A stretch of DNA of 6,041 nucleotides, taken from positions 1 through 6,041 of the forward strand of contig DAOUWT010000171.1 in assembly GCA_030666985.1 (NCBI GenBank), given 5' to 3'. A model generated the notes under the pieces. The model was not told the DNA's origin, did not search any database, and was given only the letters and a program-made list of their open reading frames with translations. Shown piece by piece: positions 1 through 5,257 of the stretch. The number at the start of each line of letters is the position of its first letter. Position 1 is the first letter of the stretch. The translations under genes were made by a program, and so were the position numbers. The stretch comes from Chloroflexota bacterium (lineage in GTDB: Bacteria > Chloroflexota > Anaerolineae > Anaerolineales > UBA11858).

Positions 1-96
1 GCCGTTGGCATGGGGGTGTGGCAATCTCCCTGATTTCACTGCACAATTGCTAACCGGGAGGCTGCCGCGTCACAAAATACGTTCCTCGCAGCGACA
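1..96. repeat. Edge of a probable dispersed non-coding repeat (MITE-like), cut by window start
   Basis: Read on the minus strand, this stretch starts with TGTCGCTGCGAGGAACG near 96-80. It continues through two AATCTCC-like or GCCTCCC-like blocks and ends in CCCCCATGCCAACGGC at the window edge. That last part looks like one half of a CCATGCC-AAC-GGCATGG hairpin whose other half would lie before position 1. This resembles the widespread intergenic repeats that begin TGTCATTGCGAGG and contain GCAATCTCC. No coding potential is convincing here. The match to that repeat style is from memory and the element is incomplete, so the call is tentative. Confidence 0.42.
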
Positions 97-146
97 TATA
101 ATTTTGAAAAGTGTGAAGTCAATTGTGAACCATGCCGGGGAAATAG

Positions 147-824
147 TTATTCTAACACTCCCACAAGCTGAGAAGTCTCCTCCAAGATCAAATCTGCTCC
201 CGCTTCTAGCAACTCGTCCTTCTCCCCAAAACCACACAACACCCCCACGGACTGTGCTCCCGCGCTCCGGGCCGCCTTAATATCCACCGTGGTATCGCCA
301 ATCATTAGGCAATCTTCGGGGGCAACGCCCATCTGCTCGGCGGCCCAGAGAATGGGGTCAGGGTAAGGCTTGGTGTGCTCACAAGTCTGCGCCGTAGCCA
401 CACATTGGAATAACTCACTAAGCTGAAATTGATCCAAAAATCGCCCCGTGCTCTTGCCGCCCCTCGCGCTGACGACGGCCATGGGATAATCTTTACCCAG
501 CGCAACCAGCATTTCCTTCACGCGGGGGATAAGCCGAAAGGGCTGGGGTGACTTTCCCAAGCCCAGGCGGTAGCACCAATCCCCCAGGGCGGAGATTTCG
601 TCATCAATCCCCAGCTTATCAACCAGCCCGTAGAGAGCATTCCCCGGCCTTTCGGTAGCCATCACCACCCGGCGTGCCAAGGGGCGCGGATCGCGTTCGG
701 GGAAGAGAAACCCCACCCGTGCCAGCCCGCCGGCCAGATTCTCCACAAACTGGTCATCGGTGTCACTCAACGTCCCATCTACATCAAAACACAGGGCCTT
801 TATTCGAGATAAATCTAGGGGCAT
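147..824 (-). CDS. HAD-superfamily hydrolase, phosphoglycolate phosphatase-like
   Basis: A complete 225-residue cytoplasmic protein with all four HAD motifs. Motif I is FDVDGTLSDT with nucleophile Asp14 and acid/base Asp16. Motif II is VVSAR with Ser119. Motif III is the Lys152 of TKPYPDP. Motif IV is GDTTVD with Asp177 and Asp181. The helical segment between about residues 20 and 95 is a C1-type cap, as in Gph/PGP-like phosphatases. The family removes phosphate from small phosphorylated metabolites using Mg2+; the substrate cannot be read from sequence, and phosphoglycolate or a phosphosugar are guesses. The ATG at 824 is supported by a TAAAGGAGA ribosome binding site at 829-836. The gene is transcribed away from the first sigma operon and seems monocistronic in this window; no clear terminator follows its TAA stop. 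Confidence 0.88.
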   Translation of the reverse strand: MPLDLSRIKALCFDVDGTLSDTDDQFVENLAGGLARVGFLFPERDPRPLARRVVMATERPGNALYGLVDKLGIDDEISALGDWCYRLGLGKSPQPFRLIPRVKEMLVALGKDYPMAVVSARGGKSTGRFLDQFQLSELFQCVATAQTCEHTKPYPDPILWAAEQMGVAPEDCLMIGDTTVDIKAARSAGAQSVGVLCGFGEKDELLEAGADLILEETSQLVGVLE

Positions 825-880
825 ATACTCTCCTTTAGAGATAGACTCATAAATGATTTTCCACCCGCCTAAAGGGAAGA

Positions 881-906
881 TTGTGCGTCGTTTGAAGTAC
901 GCACAA
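881..906. repeat. Perfect 8-bp inverted repeat in the HAD gene leader
   Basis: TTGTGCGT (881-888) is the exact reverse complement of ACGCACAA (899-906), separated by 10 bp. It lies 57 bp upstream of the HAD start codon. Neither strand has a T-run after it, so it is not an intrinsic terminator. A repressor operator or a leader-RNA hairpin are both possible; the sequence does not decide. Confidence 0.55.
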
Positions 907-919
907 ACAAAACCAAATT

Positions 920-1038
920 GTAAATGGTAACGCCGTAGGCGGGCCTATGGCCTGGTGAATTATAAATGGTAAATGATTGCTGCGATGTATTCACATTATT
1001 TACAATTTACCATTCACAACTTACTATTTACCATTTCA
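920..1038. repeat. Inverted array of degenerate GTRAATN heptamers
   Basis: On the minus strand, 997-1038 reads as successive 7-mers: GTAAATA, GTAAGTT, GTGAATG, GTAAATT, GTAAATA, preceded by TGAAATG. On the plus strand, GTAAATG and GTAA occur at 920-930, then GTGAATT, ATAAATG and GTAAATG at 955-975. The two halves face each other as imperfect inverted arms. A GC-rich hairpin (932-951) sits inside the left half, breaking the array. The period of 7 is seen directly; its function is unknown. Confidence 0.75.
932..951. repeat. GC-rich near-perfect hairpin embedded in the heptamer array
   Basis: GCCGTAGGC (932-940) and GCCTATGGC (943-951) are inverted copies with one mismatch (a G-T wobble in RNA) and a 2-bp centre. 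Its base composition contrasts sharply with the AT-rich heptamers on both sides, as if inserted into them. No T-run follows, so it is unlikely to be a terminator. Confidence 0.5.
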
Positions 1039-1154
1039 TTTCGCCTGCATAATTCATGACGCACTTTGGGAGACAAAAAATCGTTTATGAGACTTTCTTC
1101 TTGCGGGATTTCTCCTATTTTACAATCCCCGTCCCCAAACGTGAAGCCTTGGAG

Positions 1155-1236
1155 TTGGTATATTGGTAAACTGGGAAATTGGTATATTGGTTGCGCCCCG
1201 ACCAATTTACCAATATACTAATTCCCAATATACCAG
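1155..1236. repeat. Inverted array of TTGGTATA-like octamers
   Basis: The plus strand from 1155 reads as 8-mers TTGGTATA, TTGGTAAA, CTGGGAAA, TTGGTATA, then TTGGT (ending 1191). After a 9-bp GC-rich centre (1192-1200), the minus strand carries matching units at 1201-1236: CTGGTATA, TTGGGAAT, TAGTATA (one base short), TTGGTAAA, TTGGT. The arms could fold into a long imperfect hairpin just upstream of the first sigma gene. A TTG-initiated frame that enters the sigma gene starts inside this repeat (1179) and is not considered the real start. Confidence 0.78.
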
Positions 1237-1238
1237 TC

Positions 1239-1266
1239 TTGACAAACTCCCCAAAACCGATAACAA
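1239..1266 (+). promoter_or_regulatory. Possible housekeeping-type promoter for the first sigma operon
   Basis: A perfect TTGACA hexamer at 1239-1244 lies just after the octamer array. With 16 bp spacing the -10 would be TAACAA (1261-1266), only a weak match to TATAAT. A start site a few bases on would leave almost no leader before the ATG at 1275, which agrees with the absence of a purine-rich ribosome binding site there and suggests a leaderless message. The -10 is weak, so this is tentative. Confidence 0.35.
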
Positions 1267-1274
1267 TCAATAAC

Positions 1275-1880
1275 ATGGATATAGCTAATTTAATTGCACG
1301 GGCACTTGAGGGTGAATTAGAGGCTTTCAACCTGATTGTCCTCGAGTACCAAGACATGGTGTATTACCAGGCCTACCGCGTGATCGGGGAGACTGACGCC
1401 GCGGAAGATGCTACGCAAGAAGCCTTCATTTCTGCGTATAAAAAACTGCACACCTACCGGGGCGGTTCTTTCAAGAGTTGGCTGTTGAGGATTGTCACCA
1501 ACGCCTGTTATGACGAGATGCGGAGGTGGCAAAGGCAGCCCATTGCTCCCCTGAATCCGCGCGATGACGCTGGCGAAGAGGTTGAATCCCCGGCCTGGTT
1601 GGAGGATCCCGGCGAGAGCTTAGAGCAAAGGGTAGAACGCTTTGAACTCTCGGAGGCCATTCAGCATTGCCTGAATGAGTTAGATGCCGCATTCCGCTCC
1701 GTGGTGGTTTTGGTAGACATTCAGGGCTTTGACTATAAGACAGCGGCCGAGGTTGTGGATAGCCCCTTGGGAACTATCAAGAGCCGCCTGGCCCGCGCTC
1801 GCCGCAATTTGCAGGAATGTCTCCAAGGCTTTAGGGAACTTCTACCGGCTGATTTACGTCTGGGAGGTGAGGGTCTATGA
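1275..1880 (+). CDS. RNA polymerase ECF-type sigma factor (first module)
   Basis: A 201-residue extracytoplasmic function sigma factor, which directs RNA polymerase to a specific promoter set. Sigma region 2 spans about residues 17-84, including DAAEDATQEAFISAYKKL (region 2.2, core binding) and SFKSWLLRIVTNACYDEMRR (2.3/2.4, -10 recognition and melting). An acidic linker follows (about 95-120). Region 4 spans about 126-182 with the helix-turn-helix around YKTAAEVVDSPLGTIKSRLARARR (-35 recognition). There is no region 1 or 3, as normal for the family. I chose the ATG at 1275 because family proteins begin just before this point; the upstream in-frame TTG (1179) lies in a repeat. No clear ribosome binding site precedes 1275. 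The stop overlaps the next gene by ATGA, indicating translational coupling to its putative anti-sigma partner. Confidence 0.92.
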   Translation: MDIANLIARALEGELEAFNLIVLEYQDMVYYQAYRVIGETDAAEDATQEAFISAYKKLHTYRGGSFKSWLLRIVTNACYDEMRRWQRQPIAPLNPRDDAGEEVESPAWLEDPGESLEQRVERFELSEAIQHCLNELDAAFRSVVVLVDIQGFDYKTAAEVVDSPLGTIKSRLARARRNLQECLQGFRELLPADLRLGGEGL

Positions 1881-2800
1881 CTATGAAAATTCCCCGCCGA
1901 GATTGGGAGACACTTTCCGCATATAGTGATGGCGAACTATCGAAACGCGCCACGGCCCGTATTGAAAAGCGTCTCCAATCAGAACCGGCTTTGCAAATGG
2001 CTCTAAACGAACTGCAGCTCACCCAGAAAATCTTGGGCCGTGCTCCGCGCCTGCCGGCCCCGCGTGATTTCAGGTTGACGCCAGAAATGGTCGGGCAAGC
2101 TGCTCCACCGCGTCCAGAACGCCCGCGTCAGGCACGCCTTTTCCCTGTTTTTCGAATGGCGGCGGCCCTGGCCTCTGTGCTATTGGTGGCTGTTATGGTC
2201 TTGGATTTTGGGAGTGGATTCCTGAGTCCTAAATTGGCTATGTCTCCTGCCCCAGCGGCAGAGTATGCCGTGGAAGAGGCAGCCGTGGAGGTAGAGTCCG
2301 TGGTGGAAGATGCTGCGGCAGGGGATGCCGCGGCAGGGGATGCGGCCGCAAGAGATGCGGTGGCAGAAGATGCGGCGGCAAGGGATGCCGGGGCGGATGT
2401 TGTGACAGAGGCAATGGCAGTTGAGGAGGTTGAGGAGATGGCGGATGAGGCTATGGAGGCGGCCCCGCTGGTCGAGAAGGAGATTGCCCCAGAAGAACCT
2501 CAGGCTGAAGTCATGGGTGCAGCAGAGGCAGAAGAAGAGGGGATGGAAAAATCCGTTGAGGCTGCGGGAGAAGATTATACGGGTGCTGCCCCAACGCCAT
2601 CCGCCGCCGAACCGCTGCCCACGCCCACGCCCCCCTCCCCCCCCACGCATCCACCTCCCACCCCGCCTCCCACTCCCCAGGCAGAACCTCCCCCCGACGC
2701 GCGGCCTGCCCCATCCCCCTGGGGAATTTTAGAGGTGATTTTGGGCCTGGCAGTGCTTGGGTTTGGAGCGGCGGCCTGGATAGTGAAGAGTAAAGAGTGA
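1877..2800 (+). CDS. Putative zinc-less membrane anti-sigma factor with repeat-rich extracellular segment
   Basis: 307 residues. The N-terminus (about 9-55) resembles an anti-sigma domain (WETLSAYSDGELSKR, then a helix RIEKRLQSEPALQMAL). It has no cysteine at all, and its only histidine is in the proline-rich tract, so the HxxxCxxC zinc site of classical anti-sigma factors is absent. A hydrophobic segment at about 93-110 would span the membrane. It is followed by about 170 low-complexity residues: six 5-residue repeats of xDAAA type (144-173), a Glu/Ala-rich acidic part to about 233, and a Pro/Thr-rich part (about 239-280). A second membrane segment (283-303) ends in the basic tail KSKE. Predicted topology puts the low-complexity part outside. 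It overlaps the sigma gene by 4 bp, with GGAGGTGA at 1863-1870 as ribosome binding site. The role as anti-sigma is inferred from position and N-terminal style. Confidence 0.78.
   Translation: MTMKIPRRDWETLSAYSDGELSKRATARIEKRLQSEPALQMALNELQLTQKILGRAPRLPAPRDFRLTPEMVGQAAPPRPERPRQARLFPVFRMAAALASVLLVAVMVLDFGSGFLSPKLAMSPAPAAEYAVEEAAVEVESVVEDAAAGDAAAGDAAARDAVAEDAAARDAGADVVTEAMAVEEVEEMADEAMEAAPLVEKEIAPEEPQAEVMGAAEAEEEGMEKSVEAAGEDYTGAAPTPSAAEPLPTPTPPSPPTHPPPTPPPTPQAEPPPDARPAPSPWGILEVILGLAVLGFGAAAWIVKSKE
2306..2395 (+). repeat. Six tandem 15-bp units encoding xDAAA pentapeptides
   Basis: Six in-frame 15-bp units (starting 2306, 2321, 2336, 2351, 2366, 2381) encode EDAAA, GDAAA, GDAAA, RDAVA, EDAAA and RDAGA inside the anti-sigma-like gene. 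Each shares a GATGC core and a GCA or GCG end. Differences between units are mostly at third positions and at the first residue. Such arrays can gain or lose units without a frameshift. Confidence 0.85.
2657..2678 (-). other. G-quadruplex-capable tract opposite the proline-rich codons
   Basis: The minus strand carries four G-runs of 4, 3, 4 and 3 (complement of C-runs at 2675-2678, 2669-2671, 2661-2664, 2657-2659), with loops of 3, 4 and 1 bases. This fits the usual quadruplex pattern. Further C-runs lie at about 2629-2644. It may simply follow from Pro-rich codon content, and being on the template strand it would affect DNA rather than this gene's RNA. Confidence 0.5.
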
Positions 2801-2852
2801 TGAGTGAAACGTGAGGCGTGAAACGTGATGCGTGTTGCGTGGTGCGTGAGCA
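2783..2852 (+). repeat. Ten-unit GTGANNC heptamer array overlapping the anti-sigma gene's stop codon
   Basis: Ten uninterrupted 7-bp units start at 2783: GTGAAGA, GTAAAGA, GTGATGA, GTGAAAC, GTGAGGC, GTGAAAC, GTGATGC, GTGTTGC, GTGGTGC, GTGAGCA. The first units encode the final residues VKSKE and the TGA stop of the upstream gene, so the array has either grown out of the gene's end or landed on it. It ends just before the terminator stem. It shares the period and the leading GTRA of the 920-1038 array. Confidence 0.85.
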
Positions 2853-2857
2853 AGACC

Positions 2858-2900
2858 AAAAAGGCCCTAAAGGTTTTTGACAACCTCTAGGGCCTTTTTT
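2858..2900. terminator. Bidirectional intrinsic terminator between convergent operons
   Basis: An 18-bp stem: the left arm (2858-2875) begins AAAAAGGCCCT and the right arm (2882-2899) ends AGGGCCTTTTT, with one mismatch and a 6-base loop (TTTGAC). There is an A-run on the left and a T-run on the right, so each strand shows a stem followed by T residues. It sits 58 bp after the plus-strand anti-sigma stop and 68 bp after the minus-strand bactofilin-like stop, ending both operons. Confidence 0.93.
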
Positions 2901-2920
2901 GGGTTTTGGAGTCAGGCAGC

Positions 2921-2954
2921 TCACGGTGTGCACCCATTTGGTGTGCTTCCGTGA
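2921..2954. repeat. Imperfect hairpin after the bactofilin-like gene
   Basis: TCACGG (2921-2926) pairs with CCGTGA (2949-2954). An inner GCACC (2930-2934) can pair with GGTGT (2940-2944, one G-U) around a 5-base loop, leaving a small internal loop. It lies in the 3' untranslated part of the minus operon, between its stop (2968) and the main terminator. It has no T-run of its own; it might stabilise the message end. Confidence 0.4.
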
Positions 2955-2967
2955 CAATCTTTCGGGG

Positions 2968-4077
2968 CTATTCTGATGATGCTTCCCCATCTGCTTCGGC
3001 TTCGGGGACGGCTTCCTCCTCCCCCTCTGGCGAGGGCAGCTCCCCAGGGTCAGCAAAAGCTTCCGGCAACGGCTCGCCTGCCACAGCGGGCACATCCACC
3101 ACCTCGGGCACATCTACCGCCGCAGACTGGGGATAGCGCTGCGTGCCGAACTTGGTCAGGGCTACCGCTCCCAATCCCCACATCCCCACGAAGAATTTCG
3201 GGAGCCAGCCCACACATGGCACCACTTCCCTGAAACCATTGAGGATCAGGGTCAATATGAACATGCCCAGGCCGGCATATAGCGCGGGAGTCCAGGTCTG
3301 GTTGGCGGCTTTCATGAGCCGTTTGCCAACTTCGAGGCTTATGGCCGCCCATCCCAGACCCCAGCCTACAAAGAGGATGAGAATGGCGATGAGGCTGAGA
3401 GGACTGAGCAAGATGGTGACGATGAGGGCCAGCAACACGATGGGGGTGAGGATGACGATCAGCAACCCTATCCCTATGCTGATGGCCGGTTGCTCCAGAG
3501 CGGCTTGACTAACAGTTTCAGATTGTTCTTGGAAGAAGAGTACGACCAAAATGGTTACTCCCGTCCAAATCAAGAGCTGGAACAAGAACCATAATCCCGC
3601 CGCCAAGGGAGCATGCCAGAAGCTGAAAATTCGGGGAGTCTTGTCTGGGATATCAAGCTTGGTAGGGAAGTTGAGTTCGAGAGGAATGTCTCCTGAGGTG
3701 ACGATATTCCCGTTTATTTGAGCCTCTTCGGAACGTTCTATTCCGCTGCCCAGGGCCGTAACTTCCCCATTGATATGCGCCTGAGACTTGATTTCCAGGT
3801 ATCCGCCCATGGCAACCAGATCCCCGTTGATGGTGCCGTCCACGCTGACGCGCCCGCCCATGGCAACCACATCGCCGTTGACGGTTGAATCACGCTCCAG
3901 GGTAACGTTTCCGCCAAATACCACCAGATCACCGTTCAGGGTTTCGCCCTCGTGGAGGGTGTAGTTGCTCCCGAAGATGACTTTGTCATCCTTGGGGCCG
4001 GCAGCTTGCGCGCTTTGGGGAATGAGAAGAGCTAAGATCAATAATCCCAGGACTAAGAGTTTACGAGTTGTATTCAT
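2968..4077 (-). CDS. Exported bactofilin-like polymer-forming protein with C-terminal membrane domain
   Basis: 369 residues in three parts. Residues 1-25 are a signal peptide (hydrophobic core LLVLGLLILALLI, AQA before the likely cleavage). Residues about 33-131 hold five repeats at 17-19 residue spacing: NGDLVVFGGNV (48), NGDVVAMGGRV (67), NGDLVAMGGYL (84), NGEVTALGSGI (103), NGNIVTSGDI (122). This pattern is typical of the right-handed beta-helix of bactofilin/polymer-forming proteins. About residues 157-308 contain four or five membrane segments (157-181, 199-222, 225-249, 263-283, possibly 290-308), then an acidic Pro/Glu/Ala tail (from about 318). The signal peptide implies the beta-helix lies outside the cytoplasmic membrane, unlike cytoplasmic bactofilins. 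The start is set by AAGGAGGT at 4084-4091 and a 4-bp ATGA overlap with the anti-sigma gene. A role in envelope structure or stress sensing is inferred from this operon. Confidence 0.85.
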   Translation of the reverse strand: MNTTRKLLVLGLLILALLIPQSAQAAGPKDDKVIFGSNYTLHEGETLNGDLVVFGGNVTLERDSTVNGDVVAMGGRVSVDGTINGDLVAMGGYLEIKSQAHINGEVTALGSGIERSEEAQINGNIVTSGDIPLELNFPTKLDIPDKTPRIFSFWHAPLAAGLWFLFQLLIWTGVTILVVLFFQEQSETVSQAALEQPAISIGIGLLIVILTPIVLLALIVTILLSPLSLIAILILFVGWGLGWAAISLEVGKRLMKAANQTWTPALYAGLGMFILTLILNGFREVVPCVGWLPKFFVGMWGLGAVALTKFGTQRYPQSAAVDVPEVVDVPAVAGEPLPEAFADPGELPSPEGEEEAVPEAEADGEASSE

Positions 4078-4619
4078 CCTGTGACCTCCTTGTTGAAAAA
4101 GATAGTGTTTTTAGATAGAGTGATTACCCAAGCGAACGTGATGCCGCTCAGGCTAACGACAAAAGCAATTATCCAACTCTGGGGTATCAATTTGATTCCC
4201 ACGCGCAAAAGAGGGGAAAAGATATTCTGAAGCGAGGCGATGAAATTGACCCAGCGTGTGGCCTGAGAGATGAGGAATGTCAAAAATTGAGGAAAATATT
4301 CTGAGGAAGAGGTGACTTGGAGACTAAGTCCCACCAGGGTGAAAAGAAAGGCCAACGTTAAAACGCTAAGCGTCGTCCAGGTAATGAGATTCCTTCTGCC
4401 ATGCTCAGCCCTGATGAGGCGTTTTTTCCAGCGGGTGGTGAAGCCGGGCTGGGGGTAGGGAGCGGGGGTGGTCTCGAAGAGGTGTGTGATCTCCCGCTGG
4501 GCCTGCGCCAGGCGTCGGCACTGAGAGCAGGTTCTCAAGTGAAGGTGTAATTCCCGGTTTTGTGCGGGAGTCAGTTTGGTTTCGAGTAGTATCTGTGTTT
4601 CATATAATTGGTGCTTCAT
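4074..4619 (-). CDS. Zinc-finger anti-sigma factor, membrane-anchored
   Basis: 181 residues. The cytoplasmic N-terminal domain has the classical zinc anti-sigma signature His27-x3-Cys31-x2-Cys34 (HLRTCSQC) between helices, the fold that clamps an ECF sigma factor. A basic stretch WKKRLIRAEHGRR (64-76) precedes a membrane segment (about 78-100). A loop of about 45 residues follows with an amphipathic or hydrophobic stretch (109-139), then a second membrane segment (about 147-169) and a short tail. The first residues overlap the sigma gene by 20 bp, so translation is coupled. The start has its own ribosome binding site (AAAGGAGAG, 4623-4631). It should hold the co-transcribed sigma factor inactive at the membrane; release by proteolysis or conformational change is family knowledge, and which applies here is unknown. 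Confidence 0.9.
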   Translation of the reverse strand: MKHQLYETQILLETKLTPAQNRELHLHLRTCSQCRRLAQAQREITHLFETTPAPYPQPGFTTRWKKRLIRAEHGRRNLITWTTLSVLTLAFLFTLVGLSLQVTSSSEYFPQFLTFLISQATRWVNFIASLQNIFSPLLRVGIKLIPQSWIIAFVVSLSGITFAWVITLSKNTIFFNKEVTG

Positions 4620-5211
4620 AAGCTCTCCTTTCCGAAGGGATATGAACAGGTTGAGGAATAAGAGCTTCCTTTTGCCATTCCTCGGCCATTGCCTTGCGGG
4701 CGCGGAAGAGGCGGCTCTTGACAGCGCTGACCGAGAGTGAGAGAGCTTCGGCGATCTCTTGGTAGGAAAAGTCGTGCCAGTATTGGAGGACGATGGCGGC
4801 CCGGTCGGTCTCGTTCAGTGTCACCAAAAGGGCCTGAATTCGGGCTTGTTTTTCTTTGTCCACCAGCGCTCTTTCGGGCGTTGGGTCTTGGGCAGGAGGA
4901 ACCAACCAGCCGTATTTTTCGTTATCCATGGAAAGCAAAGTGATTTTCCTCTTTCGGATTTGGTCGATACAGTAATTAGAAGCTATGGAGAGCACCCAGG
5001 TAGCGAAAGAACGATCAGGGTCGTATCTGTCAATAGCTTTGTAGGCGCGGATGAAAGCCTCTTGGGCCGCATCTTCGGCAGCGGTGGGAGTGCCCAACAT
5101 CCGGTAGCACACGCTGAAGACCCGTTTTTGATATTCGATGACCAAATTACCAAAAGCGTCTGAGTTGCCTTGCTTAGCTAGGGCGATCCATTGTTTTTCG
5201 TCTGTGTACAC
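4600..5211 (-). CDS. RNA polymerase ECF-type sigma factor (second module)
   Basis: A 203-residue ECF sigma factor. Region 2 spans about 19-88, including AAEDAAQEAFIRAYKAI (2.2) and SFATWVLSIASNYCIDQIRKRK (2.3/2.4). A linker follows (about 90-123). Region 4 spans about 124-176 with the helix-turn-helix FSYQEIAEALSLSVSAVKSRLFRARKAM. A C-terminal extension of about 25 residues (PQPVHIPSERRAYEAPII) follows. Translation starts at a GTG (5211-5209) with AGGAG at 5219-5223, 7 bases away; an ATG at 5230 is out of frame. It is the first gene of a three-gene operon with a zinc anti-sigma factor and an exported bactofilin-like protein. The upstream ECF-type promoter (5258-5285) suggests it transcribes its own operon. 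Confidence 0.93.
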   Translation of the reverse strand: MYTDEKQWIALAKQGNSDAFGNLVIEYQKRVFSVCYRMLGTPTAAEDAAQEAFIRAYKAIDRYDPDRSFATWVLSIASNYCIDQIRKRKITLLSMDNEKYGWLVPPAQDPTPERALVDKEKQARIQALLVTLNETDRAAIVLQYWHDFSYQEIAEALSLSVSAVKSRLFRARKAMAEEWQKEALIPQPVHIPSERRAYEAPII

Positions 5212-5225
5212 AAACTATCTCCTGG

Positions 5226-5240
5226 GGCATGAACCATGCC
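5226..5240. promoter_or_regulatory. Perfect palindrome in the leader of the second sigma operon
   Basis: GGCATG-AAC-CATGCC is a perfect inverted repeat with 6-bp arms. It lies between the predicted transcription start (near 5250) and the ribosome binding site (5219-5223), ending 2 bases before the latter. It could be a dimeric regulator's operator or a small leader hairpin limiting ribosome access. Neither is proven. Confidence 0.5.
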
Positions 5241-5257
5241 GCGTTTTCTTGTATCTG

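Larger units (their letters stand above)
825..1274. other. 450-bp divergent intergenic region without a gene
   Basis: This gap lies between the starts of the HAD gene (minus) and the first sigma factor (plus), so it must hold both promoters. It contains a perfect inverted repeat (881-906), a GC-rich hairpin (932-951), an inverted heptamer array (920-1038) and an inverted octamer array (1155-1236). The stretch 1040-1150 between the arrays shows nothing I can name beyond a weak -10-like TACAAT at 1121-1126. The open frames here are translations of the repeats and have no convincing ribosome binding site. No tRNA or riboswitch fold was recognised. Confidence 0.7.

Noticed and set aside
126..136. 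11-bp TGAACCATGCC shared with 5230-5240
   Set aside because: A match of this length is expected by chance a few times in 6 kb, and the first copy lacks the palindromic partner seen at the second.
1101..1126. Promoter-like TTGCGG and TACAAT pair
   Set aside because: The spacing is only 14 bp and the -35 match is weak.
1014..1205. 63-residue minus-strand open frame in the divergent gap
   Set aside because: Much of it is a translation of the octamer and heptamer repeats, with no domain and no convincing start signal.
920..1236. Possible CRISPR array
   Set aside because: Units are 7-8 bp, contiguous and without unique spacers; no cas gene is near.
1179..1274. N-terminal extension of the first sigma factor from a TTG codon
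   Set aside because: The start lies inside the octamer array and the added residues do not resemble any sigma region; the ATG at 1275 matches the family's normal beginning.
2180..2883. Long minus-strand open frames opposite the anti-sigma-like gene
   Set aside because: They are His/Arg/Gly-rich shadows of the GC-rich repeat and proline codons and of the heptamer array, with no credible ribosome binding site.
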